Shown here piece after piece: positions 25,042 to 33,881 of a stretch of 64,000 nt of DNA (positions are counted from its first letter, which is position 1; each line of letters opens with the position of its first letter). The stretch is taken from positions 124,001 through 188,000 of the forward strand of contig JAJDDF010000008.1 in assembly GCA_029260455.1 (NCBI GenBank). Direction: 5' to 3'. The position numbers and the translations under genes were made by a program. Origin of the DNA: Phycisphaerales bacterium. Lineage in GTDB: Bacteria; Planctomycetota; Phycisphaerae; Phycisphaerales; UBA1924. The notes beneath the pieces are model-generated. The model made no database searches, had not been told where the DNA came from, and was given only the letters and a program-made list of their open reading frames with translations.

Positions 25042-27987
25042 ATGGAGGAGCCCACGACCCCCGGCATGCCGTCGAACGCGACCGACCCATCGGGTGAACC
25101 AAAGGCGAGTTATCGCGAGGTGACACTCTCCGCGATCGTGTTCGGCGTGATTGCCGGTGCGATCATGAATGCGGCGATCACTTACGCAGGGCTCAAGATC
25201 GGTTTCACAATAGTCGGGTCATCGATCGGCGCGGTGCTCGGGTTTGGCGTGTTGCGCGGCGTATTGCGCAAGGGGTCGATCCTCGAAGTGAATATCGGGC
25301 AGACGGTTGCGTCGGCGGTGAACGTGCCGAACTCCGGCATCATCTTTACGGTGCCTGTGCTTCTGCTGCTTGGTTTCGAATTGTCATTGAACTCTCTTGA
25401 GTTCTGGCTCATCACGGCGGCGTGTGTTGCGGGCGCGGTGCTTGGGTGTGCGTTTATTATTCCACTGCGCAAGCAGATGCTTGATATCGAACGGCTGCGG
25501 TTTCCATCGGGCACTGCGGTTGCTGCGATTTTGAAAAGCCCGGGCGCAGGACCAGCCAAGGCAGTGCTGCTGATTTTGGGTGTGGTTGTGGCGGCGGTGA
25601 TTGTCGCACCCAAGGAACTGCCATCGCTTGTGAAACCTGCGGATGCGGTGGTCTTGAAAGAACTGGTTGCCCAAGAGCGCATCTCGCGCGGTGAGATGCT
25701 GTTGACGAAGCAGATCGCCGAGTGGATCGATGACCAGCAGGCTCCGGCGGCGGTGGTGGCGCATGGCGAAAAAATTGTCGCACTTGAAGCCGCGCGCAAA
25801 GCGTTCAACAGCGCTGATGAAACGGATAAGAAAACGACCAAGCAGGCGCTCAAGAAACTGCTGGATGATGTAGAAAAAGCAGACAAAGCTGGTCAGCACG
25901 CGATACTTGCGGCGGCAACTGACACGTCGGATCGGTCGCGCATTGAGCCTTACCCCGCGGAACTTGCCAAACGTGCTTATCTGGCATCTCTGGGTGAACA
26001 GAACTGGACAACCCTCCGCTCGATCAAAACCGGGTGGGCGACGGTGCCATATATCGGGTATGGCGATCTCGAGATTCGCATGACGCCTGAGTTTGAGGGG
26101 GCGCAGGAAGGCGATCCGATCGCAGCGGCGGCGGCGCTTGAGCAGCTTGACCCGCAGATCAACGAATTGACTCCCAAAGTTGCCGAAGCGAAAGCCGCGC
26201 TCAAGACTTTCGAAGAGGTGTACCTCGCACCACCAGCGGATCCACTCACCGAAGCTGAGCGGGCGCGCTACAAGGAACTCTCGGCGCGCAGCGACTTGAT
26301 GCTCGCGGAGGATCAGGAAGAACTCAAGGTCCTGCAAGACAGGCGCACAGAGGCGGTGCGCAACCCGACAGCGGCGATCTCCGAAACAGAGCGCGCCGAG
26401 CGCATCAGGATCATTGACCTCGCACCAACCTACGCAGGGCTCGCAAAAGAACTGCGGGCGCTGGAACATCGCAGGGGGCAGCTTGCGCGGCTCACCGATG
26501 TCATCGACTTCGAAGCCAACGACATCACAGGCGCATCAGATGAGGTGCTTACGCGGGAGACTGATCGTGATCGCAACGGTGTCGCGGACTACCTGATCTC
26601 GGATGACACGGTTGATGTCGGGCGCTGGCTTGGCTTGCCCGCAGAGATGCAGCTTGTCTTTGCGATTGCACCCTTTGCACTGGGCGCTGGGTATCTGACC
26701 GGGCGCGCGGGGCTGTTCGTGCTTGCAGGTGGTGTGCTTGCCTATCTGGTGATCAATCCCATTCTCTTCAAGATGGGGTGGGCGCCGGGCGATCTGCACG
26801 CAGCCGAAGTGCCAGACTGGGCCTATGCACAAATCAACAAACCCCTTGGCATCGGCCTGCTTCTGGGCGGGGCGATGATGGGCGTGATCGCTGCATTGCC
26901 CGCGATCAAGGCTGCGTTCAAGGCGATTGCGTCGCCACGAAGCAGCGCAGGCGGGCGCGATGAACTTGGCCTTGGCGTCCTCGTGATGGCGGTCATTGTG
27001 GCGCTGGGCCTCTTGTATGTCGCAGCGGATCGCACCGGAAGCCAGCCCATCAACAACATCTGCCCGGTCACGCAGGAACATATTGAAGCCGATGCCATCG
27101 AGCAATACCAGACTGACTACAACGGCTACGTCATCGCCTTTGTCAGTGATGAGGCGATGCAGGCCTTTGAGGGTGCCTCACCGGAAGATAAGCAGAAGGT
27201 CGCAAAGCAGTTGAATGCTGCTCATCCGGGTTTGCTTGCAAAGATGAAGCTGTCGCCACACACACGAGCAGCGATCATTGCCATTGTCGGGGCGCTTTGG
27301 ATCTGGTTCGCAGGAATCATCATCGCGCAGTGCACGGGCATGACCGACTGGTCGCCCATCTCGGGAATGGCGCTGCTGACTGTTGTGCTTGTGATGATTC
27401 TCGGTGGGCCGGGAGGTGTGACCGCAGCGGTCTTGATCGGGGCGGCGCTGTGCGTTGCAATAACGGTCGCATCGGACATGATGTCCGACTTGAAAACCGG
27501 CTATCTCGTGGGGGGCAGCCCTAAACGCCAACAGACCGTGGAGATGATCCTTTCGGGAATTGGCCCGGTGATCTGCATGCTTGTGATTCTGATCATCGTC
27601 GAAGCAAACAAAGCGAAATATGGCATCAGCATGGGCCCCGGCACTGACACGACCGCACCACAGGCTCAGGCCCTGCAAAGTGTGATCACCGGTGTGCAAG
27701 GCGGCGCGATGCCCTATGCCCTGTATGGGTCGGGGGCATTGCTTGGAGGCTTGCTCGGGCTTGGGGCGTTCTCCGGGCTTGGTGTGCTTGTTGGACTGTC
27801 GATGTATCTGCCCATGGTGTACATCGCAACGTATGGCATCGGGTGCGTTGTCAACATGATCGTCGGCGCGATCTTCGGGCGTCGAGCTGCAGAGGAATGG
27901 GGTGTGCCGATCGCGGCGGGCCTCATCGTGGGCGATGCACTGCTTGCCCTGAGCGTCAATCTTCTTGTGCTATGGCAGCAGGCCTAA
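25042..27987 (+). CDS. OPT-family transporter with long hydrophilic insertion
   Basis: OPT proteins import oligopeptides or metal chelates by proton symport. The OPT core is visible in 'AAITYAGLKIGFTIVGSSIG' near the start and 'SDLKTGYLVGGSPKRQQ' near the end. ATG 25042 has a strong CGAGGAG site and is preferred over 24946. Unusually, residues about 192-533 are a charged, Ala/Lys/Glu-rich soluble insertion that probably forms coiled coils and contains an EF-hand/TSP3-like 'DRDRNGVAD' (508-516). A second soluble loop (673-725) starts 'ICPVTQEHI' and resembles a YHS/TRASH metal domain lacking its second Cys pair. The 981 residues compare with about 600-700 for usual bacterial members. A helper membrane gene follows after 24 bases. 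Confidence 0.87.
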   Translation: MEEPTTPGMPSNATDPSGEPKASYREVTLSAIVFGVIAGAIMNAAITYAGLKIGFTIVGSSIGAVLGFGVLRGVLRKGSILEVNIGQTVASAVNVPNSGIIFTVPVLLLLGFELSLNSLEFWLITAACVAGAVLGCAFIIPLRKQMLDIERLRFPSGTAVAAILKSPGAGPAKAVLLILGVVVAAVIVAPKELPSLVKPADAVVLKELVAQERISRGEMLLTKQIAEWIDDQQAPAAVVAHGEKIVALEAARKAFNSADETDKKTTKQALKKLLDDVEKADKAGQHAILAAATDTSDRSRIEPYPAELAKRAYLASLGEQNWTTLRSIKTGWATVPYIGYGDLEIRMTPEFEGAQEGDPIAAAAALEQLDPQINELTPKVAEAKAALKTFEEVYLAPPADPLTEAERARYKELSARSDLMLAEDQEELKVLQDRRTEAVRNPTAAISETERAERIRIIDLAPTYAGLAKELRALEHRRGQLARLTDVIDFEANDITGASDEVLTRETDRDRNGVADYLISDDTVDVGRWLGLPAEMQLVFAIAPFALGAGYLTGRAGLFVLAGGVLAYLVINPILFKMGWAPGDLHAAEVPDWAYAQINKPLGIGLLLGGAMMGVIAALPAIKAAFKAIASPRSSAGGRDELGLGVLVMAVIVALGLLYVAADRTGSQPINNICPVTQEHIEADAIEQYQTDYNGYVIAFVSDEAMQAFEGASPEDKQKVAKQLNAAHPGLLAKMKLSPHTRAAIIAIVGALWIWFAGIIIAQCTGMTDWSPISGMALLTVVLVMILGGPGGVTAAVLIGAALCVAITVASDMMSDLKTGYLVGGSPKRQQTVEMILSGIGPVICMLVILIIVEANKAKYGISMGPGTDTTAPQAQALQSVITGVQGGAMPYALYGSGALLGGLLGLGAFSGLGVLVGLSMYLPMVYIATYGIGCVVNMIVGAIFGRRAAEEWGVPIAAGLIVGDALLALSVNLLVLWQQA

Positions 27988-28011
27988 AAGGTCAGGAAAG
28001 GAGCTTCGAAA

Positions 28012-28977
28012 ATGAAGATGCTGGCCTACTTGCTGATCATGGCAGCACTTGTTGCTGGTTTGATTTCTGCATCGACGGCGTACATGGTGAATATCGGCAC
28101 AACCGATGCGCCAAACAATGGACTGCTCCCCACAGAGGGTGAAACCACTTTCGCAACACTTAGTTCGGGCGCCGGGTCGTATGGCCCACTGGGCGATCTT
28201 GAATTCATACTTCGTATTGAGAAGTATCAACTGGCCGAAGATGAGTATCAGGAAATAGAGAACAAACCAGTCGTCCTGCTGAAGAAATCAGAGCCGAAAA
28301 AAACAAACGACTCTGACAGTGAGAAAGAACTCGAAAAACTCGAAACAGCGCCGACGGGTGAAACACTCCTTGCTCGCCGCGAAGCAAAGCTTGCCATTGG
28401 TCGTCCCGATGATCGCGTGACACAAGAACTGCTTGATCTGTTGCGCGAAAAAGACGTTCAATACATCCGCGTGAGCGCTTTCTCTCTGGAACGATGGTTC
28501 AGCGCAACAGGCGGGTTCATGGGGTGGGTGTTTTCTGCGTGCGCCCTTGGGTTGTTCCTCGGTGCGATGATCGTGCGCCGCGCGGCGAAGCAGGAAATTG
28601 AAGCGACACGCGATGCGGATGCTGATGAGCGGGCTGGCGCCGCCGAGGCTTTTGCACAGATCAACAGCACACTGGAAACATTGCAGCGCGACCTGGCAGC
28701 CGTGCCCGAACCCAGAGTACGCACCGCGATGGTCGTCGAGCGGCTGAGCGTCATTCAGCGTGATTACGCACCGGCGTTTGTCGCTGACCGTCCGGCGCTT
28801 ATCGGAGCGCTTGGTCTTGGCGGGTATGCGGAACTCATGGACCGGTTCGCCGCGATGGAGCGCCAGATCAACCGGGCGTGGTCCGCGGGTGCCGACGGTC
28901 ACGAGGACGAAGCCGTCACAAGCCTGTATCGGGCACTCGCGATCATGCCGGAAGTCGCGCAGAAAATGCCGCAATAG
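28012..28977 (+). CDS. Two-helix membrane protein following the OPT transporter
   Basis: I do not recognise a family. A membrane helix or signal anchor spans residues 3-24, a mixed soluble region of about 135 residues follows with a Lys/Glu-rich low-complexity stretch near 90-115, and a second helix lies at about 168-187 ('FMGWVFSACALGLFLGAM'). The C-terminal 130 residues are helical and probably cytoplasmic. A good GGAAAGGAG site precedes ATG 28012, and the 24-base gap to the transporter gene suggests a shared transcript and perhaps a subunit or regulator of that transporter. Confidence 0.72.
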   Translation: MKMLAYLLIMAALVAGLISASTAYMVNIGTTDAPNNGLLPTEGETTFATLSSGAGSYGPLGDLEFILRIEKYQLAEDEYQEIENKPVVLLKKSEPKKTNDSDSEKELEKLETAPTGETLLARREAKLAIGRPDDRVTQELLDLLREKDVQYIRVSAFSLERWFSATGGFMGWVFSACALGLFLGAMIVRRAAKQEIEATRDADADERAGAAEAFAQINSTLETLQRDLAAVPEPRVRTAMVVERLSVIQRDYAPAFVADRPALIGALGLGGYAELMDRFAAMERQINRAWSAGADGHEDEAVTSLYRALAIMPEVAQKMPQ

Positions 28978-28997
28978 TTCGCGTGTATCATGCAGAG

Positions 28998-29438
28998 ATG
29001 ACACGACGTGAAAAGACAATCCGTGTGCAACATGTGGTTATGGCACTGGCTGGCGCGAGCGCGATCGCGCTGATGGCAGCGGCGCCGGGCGATGCCAATG
29101 ACGATCGCGCCGAGGTCACACTTACCATTGATTTTGCCAACGGCTTTGAGATGCGGTATGCGCTACCGGATATTGATGAGGGCGCAACGGTGCTTGATGT
29201 CATGCTCATCGCGCGAGCGCATAACCGCCCGCTGGCATTCACGTACAAAGGTAAAGGCGATGGCGCGTTTCTGATGTCGATCGAAAATCTTGAGAATGAA
29301 CTCAATGGGCCGAAATCAAAGAACTGGCTGTTTTGGGTGAATGGTGATTTTGCCAAGCGCGGCTTGGGCACGATGAAAGTTCATGATGGCGATGAAATCA
29401 AATGGCGCTTTGCTGGATGGAAGGATGACGGCAAATGA
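28998..29438 (+). CDS. DUF4430 (transcobalamin-like C-terminal) exported protein
   Basis: Signal peptide-like N-terminus (basic residues, then 'MALAGASAIALMAAAPGDA'), followed by a DUF4430 domain: 'TVLDVMLIARAHN', a small hydrophobic core, 'NWLFWVNGDFAKRGLG' and 'VHDGDEIKWRFA'. DUF4430 is the fold of the transcobalamin C-terminal domain and occurs in extracellular ligand-binding proteins next to ECF transporters. ATG 28998 was chosen because the upstream part of the frame lies inside the previous gene. The stop overlaps the next start (ATGA at 29435), indicating coupled translation. Confidence 0.8.
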   Translation: MTRREKTIRVQHVVMALAGASAIALMAAAPGDANDDRAEVTLTIDFANGFEMRYALPDIDEGATVLDVMLIARAHNRPLAFTYKGKGDGAFLMSIENLENELNGPKSKNWLFWVNGDFAKRGLGTMKVHDGDEIKWRFAGWKDDGK

Positions 29439-29989
29439 CTCTTGATGCGAACAAGGTGCGCGGTGCGGTTGTGATCGCAGTGCTGATTGGCGTGTGTGTC
29501 GTGATGCGGCTTGTCGAACATGCGCCGAATTTCACGCCGCTGGCAGCCACGGCGATCTTCGCAGGATTCTTCTTCCGCTCGCGAATGCTCGCCCTTACGG
29601 TGCCGATCGCGGCACTCGCGATCAGCGATCTTCTCGGGGCGGGGTTCTATGACGCGCGCATCATGATTGCGGTGTATGCATGTATTGCAGTGCCTGCGCT
29701 GGTTGGACGCTTCGTGCGCGGCAGATGGATGCCGGTGCGCGTTCTCGGTGCGAGCCTTGCAGCATCGGTACTGTTCTTTGCCGTCACAAACTTTGCGCAT
29801 TTCCTGTTCACGCCGATGTACGAAAAATCGCTGGCCGGCTTGCTTGAGTGCTACACCCTTGCCCTGCCCTTCTTTCGCAACACGCTGCTTGGCGATCTGT
29901 CGTGGAGCTTTCTGTTCTTCGGTGCATATGCTGTGCTACCGATGGCGTGGTTGGCAATGCGAGCGCGCACACAGAAGGCATTGGCATGA
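29435..29989 (+). CDS. DUF6580/ECF S-component-like membrane protein
   Basis: This 184-residue protein has five or six membrane helices and the motif 'APNFTPLAATAIFAGFFF' near the N-terminus, typical of DUF6580 proteins related to ECF-transporter substrate-binding (S) components. An 'ISDLLGAGFYDARI' loop and 'NFAHFLFTPMYEKSLAGL' fit the same family. It overlaps the DUF4430 gene upstream and the lipoprotein gene downstream by four bases each. Uptake of a cofactor such as cobalamin is suggested by the DUF4430 neighbour, but no ECF ATPase or T subunit is in the window. Confidence 0.72.
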   Translation: MTLDANKVRGAVVIAVLIGVCVVMRLVEHAPNFTPLAATAIFAGFFFRSRMLALTVPIAALAISDLLGAGFYDARIMIAVYACIAVPALVGRFVRGRWMPVRVLGASLAASVLFFAVTNFAHFLFTPMYEKSLAGLLECYTLALPFFRNTLLGDLSWSFLFFGAYAVLPMAWLAMRARTQKALA

Positions 29990-30465
29990 AGCAAATTGCT
30001 CTGTTGGTCGCGGTCGTGACTTATGCAATGGTGAGCGCCTGTGCGAGTACGCCGACGCACATCGACCGGACGCGTGGGATTTTGCCCTGGCTTGTTGGCA
30101 CTTGGGCCACAGAGGGCTCTGCAGAACGAACCGTCGAGACCTGGCATGTCGGCACTACCAATGGCGCGATGGTGGGCACTGGGAACACAACGCGCGATGG
30201 CAAAGTCATTTTCACAGAAACGCTTGTTCTCGAAGAACGCGCCGATGGTGTGTATTACGTCGCCTCGCCCCAAGGTCAGCCAACCAATGCCTTTCCCATG
30301 ATTGAATCAAGTGATGCGCACGCGATCTTCGAAGATTTGGCGCACGATTTTCCATATCGCATCACCTACACACTTGAATCACATGATGTGCTAGTGGCGA
30401 CGATCTATGGAAGAGCAAACGGCAAGGAACGGAGCGCAAGTTGGCGCTACCGCCGAATGAATTGA
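29986..30465 (+). CDS. Lipoprotein with DUF6265-like domain
   Basis: The N-terminus is a lipoprotein signal ('MKQIALLVAVVTYAMVSACAS'-like, lipobox before Cys18 or so). The mature part begins 'ILPWLVGTWATEG' and continues with a beta-rich fold ('GAMVGTGNTTRDGK', 'FTETLVLEERADGVYYVA', 'FPYRITYTLESHDVL') that matches DUF6265-type proteins of the lipocalin-like class. ATG 29986 sits in an ATGA overlap with the preceding gene. It converges on hisN with five bases between stops. Substrate unknown. Confidence 0.7.
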   Translation: MKQIALLVAVVTYAMVSACASTPTHIDRTRGILPWLVGTWATEGSAERTVETWHVGTTNGAMVGTGNTTRDGKVIFTETLVLEERADGVYYVASPQGQPTNAFPMIESSDAHAIFEDLAHDFPYRITYTLESHDVLVATIYGRANGKERSASWRYRRMN

Positions 30466-30470
30466 TCACT

Positions 30471-31298
30471 CTACTTGCCCTGAACCATCGCCATGACTTC
30501 ATCATAGAGCGCAGCGTTGGTTGAAATGCATGTCTTGCCATACGCGGTCGGTGCGCCGGTCCAATCAGTACAGTGCCCCCCTGCTTCAGCAAGGATCACG
30601 GTCATCGGCGCGATGTCCCATGGGTGCAACACCGCAGGTTCGACAACAACATCCGCCCGCCCGGTTGCCACAAGCAGGTGCGCATAGCAATCGCTCCACC
30701 CGCGCGTGTGACCGCATTTTTCGAGAAACGCCGTGAGCACATCGGTCTGGTTCGTCTGACGGAAATAATCGTTGGAGGTGTAGACGAACATCGCATCGCA
30801 CAAGCGCGAGGTTGTCGTCACTTTGGCGGGCACGGGGTTCTTGCCATCGCGCTGCCACCATGCGCCGCGACCAGCTTGGGCATAGACCGTCTCACCAAGA
30901 GCGGGCATGTGAATCACACCTGCAAGACTCGCGTGTTTTCGTTCATGATCTCCGGCTGCCTCAATCGCAATCAAGCATCCAAACAGCGGCACGCCATGAA
31001 TGAAAGACTTGGTGCCATCAATCGGGTCGACAATCCAGCGCAACCCAGACGTGCCAGTAACTTCACCGAATTCTTCACCGAGAAACCCGTCATCCGGATA
31101 GCGCTCGAGCACCACCGAGCGAATGTGTTTCTCAGCGGCACGATCGGCATCGGTGACGGGCGTGCCGTCGGCTTTTTCTTCAATATCAAAAGATGTGCTG
31201 TGAAAAAAATCAAGGGTGATCCGCCCTGCTTCATGGGCCAGGTCAATGGCTGCCTGCAGACGATCATCAATCTTGGGATGGGCACACTCCGCGGTCAT
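30471..31298 (-). CDS. hisN: Histidinol-phosphatase, inositol monophosphatase family
   Basis: HisN removes phosphate from histidinol phosphate in histidine synthesis, with Mg in an IMPase fold. The metal and substrate residues are present: 'KADGTPVTDADRAAE', 'LGEEFGE', 'WIVDPIDGTKSFIHG' and 'HPWDIAP'. This spacing matches the HisN subgroup better than SuhB or CysQ, although those assignments cannot be fully excluded. The length (275) is normal. A predicted adenylate kinase gene lies 26 bases upstream on the same strand. Confidence 0.84.
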   Translation of the reverse strand: MTAECAHPKIDDRLQAAIDLAHEAGRITLDFFHSTSFDIEEKADGTPVTDADRAAEKHIRSVVLERYPDDGFLGEEFGEVTGTSGLRWIVDPIDGTKSFIHGVPLFGCLIAIEAAGDHERKHASLAGVIHMPALGETVYAQAGRGAWWQRDGKNPVPAKVTTTSRLCDAMFVYTSNDYFRQTNQTDVLTAFLEKCGHTRGWSDCYAHLLVATGRADVVVEPAVLHPWDIAPMTVILAEAGGHCTDWTGAPTAYGKTCISTNAALYDEVMAMVQGK

Positions 31299-31324
31299 GG
31301 CATCAAGGATACACCGTGTGACGT

Positions 31325-31963
31325 TCAGCGCGCTGCGGGTTCAGTCAGCGGATTAGCAAAGTGCGCTGCGTGCACTGGTGCAAGCACGCCCAGCACCTCG
31401 AGCATCACCTCAGCAGGCGTGCCCATCGCATTTACCGTCGCGATGAGATCTGCGGGGTAATGCTCAAGCACCGGGTGGGTTTCTTCACGGTAGACCTCGA
31501 GGCGGCGATGCACAACCTCTTCCCTGGCATCATCCGGCCGGCCTTCTTTTTTTGCGCGCAGCTGCAACCGCCTGACCAGATCAGTTTCATCCGGGCAATC
31601 GAGGTGCACGATGCGCAGGACCGAGATGTGGTCGTCCATCAATGTTGCCTGATGAGCATTTCGAGGAATGCCATCAAGGACGAGCAGTTCGGTCTGCGGA
31701 TTGAATTTCTTCGATGCGATGAGCTTTGCCATGTGCTCTTGCCAAAGGAAGACCGTGAAGGCGTCCGGGACCAATTCACCCCGTGAGGCATATTTGAGGA
31801 ACTCCCGGCCCAGTTCGCTTGCAGGGTCGAGCGCACGAAACATCTCCCCGGTTGAGAGGTGGACGAACCCGGGGAGAGCGCCAAGCACTTTGCCCTGAGT
31901 GCCCTTGCCAGTGCCGGGGGCACCGAGGAAGACGACAGATTTGTATGGCGGAAAATCAGACAC
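31325..31963 (-). CDS. adk: Adenylate kinase-like nucleoside monophosphate kinase
   Basis: The P-loop 'FLGAPGTGKGTQGK' near the start, 'HLSTGEMFRAL', 'LVLDGIPRNAHQATLMDD' (NMP-binding, family DGFPR) and 'RRLQLRAKKEGRPDDAREE' identify an adenylate kinase. The LID segment is of the short type: no 'RRVHPxSGR' or Cys4 zinc motif is present. The start is GTG 31963, with GGAG nine bases upstream; the frame is open to 32341 but that extension lies inside recJ on the other strand. The start lies 119 bases from the divergent recJ start. Substrate preference for AMP is inferred. Confidence 0.82.
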   Translation of the reverse strand: MSDFPPYKSVVFLGAPGTGKGTQGKVLGALPGFVHLSTGEMFRALDPASELGREFLKYASRGELVPDAFTVFLWQEHMAKLIASKKFNPQTELLVLDGIPRNAHQATLMDDHISVLRIVHLDCPDETDLVRRLQLRAKKEGRPDDAREEVVHRRLEVYREETHPVLEHYPADLIATVNAMGTPAEVMLEVLGVLAPVHAAHFANPLTEPAAR

Positions 31964-32081
31964 GCGGGATTGCTCCAGAGTGACACGATCGGCATGATGG
32001 GGGCATAGGGTAGCGAATGATGCGCCGGAATCGAGCCCGATTCCATATGAGCGGATCGAGAAGGTCCGGTATCGTAATGAC

Positions 32082-33878
32082 ATGCGAGGACTGACCCATC
32101 GATGGCACATGGCTGGCCCCGGCGAACAGGCGAATGATGCCGACGAGGCTGCTCTCGCGCGGGGCCTTGGGGTCGGGTCGCTTGTGGCTAGGCTGCTCAT
32201 TGCCCGTGGATTCGGCACCCTCGAGGCTGCTAGAGCGTTCTGTTCACCGGTGCTCAGCGACCTGAGTGATCCCTGTGTCATCCCGGGGTTGGATCGGGCC
32301 GCCGAGCGTCTTGTGGACGCCCTGCAACATGGCGAACGCATCGCGATCTATGGCGATTATGACGTTGACGGCGTCACCGCGACCGCAATCCTGCATCATG
32401 TGATGCGCGCGATCGCACCGAAATCCACACTCGATACCTATGTTCCCCACCGTCTTGATGAGGGCTACGGCATCAATAACGATGCAATCCGCGATCTCGC
32501 ACATCGCGGCGTGCAGGTGATCGTGAGCGTCGATTGTGGCATCACCGCAATCGAACCGGCGCGCATTGCACGCGAATTGGGCGTCGAACTCATCATCACC
32601 GATCATCACAACGCGAATGCGGATGGCACACTCCCCGAGGCCTTTGCAATCGTGCATCCTAGGGTTGGCGAGGGCGCCGCGCGCGATGGCGATGCATGGG
32701 CGCATCTGAGCGGCGCGGGCGTTGCGTTTCTTCTTGCATGGCGTCTCGCATCGCGAGCGGCGGGCGGCGGACGAGTCAGTCCCGAGATGCAGCATATGCT
32801 GCTCGATCTGCTCGCACTTGCAGCACTTGGAACTGTTGCAGATGTTGTGCCGCTCGAAGGTGACAACCGCATCATTGCTAAGTTTGGATTGGCGCGCGTG
32901 CGCTCGACACAACTGATCGGTCTTGGCGCGCTGATCTGTGAATCCGGTCTTGTTGATGCGAATATTGATGCTGAAGCTGCTGGTTTTTCGCTGGGCCCAA
33001 GGCTGAATGCCTGCGGGCGGATGTGGCATGCAGCGGAAGCTGTCGAGCTGTTTATCACTGACGACGCCGCGCGGGCCGGTGAGATTGCCAAACGCCTTGG
33101 CGTACTCAATCGAGAACGACAAACCTTGCAGCGAGAAATTGTCGACAAAGCATGCAGCGCGGCAGAAGCACAGATGATGACCGATGATCGTTCGCGCATC
33201 ATCGTGCTTGCGGACCCCAACTGGCATCGGGGGATTGTAGGTATCGCGTGCTCGCGTCTGGTATCGCAATATCGCCTCCCCGTCATTTTGCTTCAAGATG
33301 AGAACGGCATGTGCAAGGGGTCCGGGCGCAGTATCGACGGCTTCAATCTTCACGCTGCGCTGCAGGCATGCTCTGAACATCTCGAAACATTCGGTGGACA
33401 TGACATGGCGGCGGGGCTTGCGTTGCGCCCCGAGCACCTTGCAGATTTTGTGACCGCGATATCAGCCCATGCCCGCGAAAACATCACCGATGAGATGATG
33501 ACGCCCTCACTCAAAATCGATTGTGAAGCAACAATTGACCAACTAACGCCCGAAACGGTGAAGCAGCTCGCAGCCCTGGGACCATTTGGACGAGCAAACC
33601 CCAAGCCGGGCGTGATGCTGCGCAATGTGCGATGCGCAGAAACACCTCGGCTCATGGGTCAGCACGCAAAACACCTCACTATGCAGGTCGAAAGTGAAAG
33701 TGGTCTGCGTATGAGACTCGTGGCGTGGCAATGGGGCGAACATTTTGAGCAGCTACGCAGCGCAGCTGGTTCGCAGTTCGATGTAGTGATCACGCCTGCG
33801 CTTAACAATTTCCGAGGCGAATCGCGCGTCGAGGGGATTCTTTTGGACCTTGCGTTGTTGACTGCGACTGCGAATTGA
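32082..33878 (+). CDS. recJ: Single-stranded-DNA exonuclease RecJ
   Basis: RecJ degrades single-stranded DNA 5'-3' in recombination and mismatch repair. The DHH-family metal motifs are in order: 'IAIYGDYDVDGVTATAIL' (motif I, about residue 88), 'SVDCGITA', 'IITDHHNA' (motif III, about 172) and a DHHA1 segment with 'GHDMAAGLAL' near residue 440. An OB-like C-terminal domain ends the protein. At 598 residues it is full length. The start ATG 32082 could also be 32109. It ends three bases before the convergent pilC gene. Confidence 0.94.
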   Translation: MRGLTHRWHMAGPGEQANDADEAALARGLGVGSLVARLLIARGFGTLEAARAFCSPVLSDLSDPCVIPGLDRAAERLVDALQHGERIAIYGDYDVDGVTATAILHHVMRAIAPKSTLDTYVPHRLDEGYGINNDAIRDLAHRGVQVIVSVDCGITAIEPARIARELGVELIITDHHNANADGTLPEAFAIVHPRVGEGAARDGDAWAHLSGAGVAFLLAWRLASRAAGGGRVSPEMQHMLLDLLALAALGTVADVVPLEGDNRIIAKFGLARVRSTQLIGLGALICESGLVDANIDAEAAGFSLGPRLNACGRMWHAAEAVELFITDDAARAGEIAKRLGVLNRERQTLQREIVDKACSAAEAQMMTDDRSRIIVLADPNWHRGIVGIACSRLVSQYRLPVILLQDENGMCKGSGRSIDGFNLHAALQACSEHLETFGGHDMAAGLALRPEHLADFVTAISAHARENITDEMMTPSLKIDCEATIDQLTPETVKQLAALGPFGRANPKPGVMLRNVRCAETPRLMGQHAKHLTMQVESESGLRMRLVAWQWGEHFEQLRSAAGSQFDVVITPALNNFRGESRVEGILLDLALLTATAN

Positions 33879-33881
33879 TAA

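Noticed and set aside
25384-26469. 361-residue minus-strand frame opposite the OPT insert
   Set aside because: Rich in Arg, Phe and Cys with no domain; the plus frame has a good start site and continuous OPT motifs.
32244-33437. 397-residue minus-strand frame opposite recJ
   Set aside because: recJ motifs lie in the other strand throughout; this is a codon-bias shadow.
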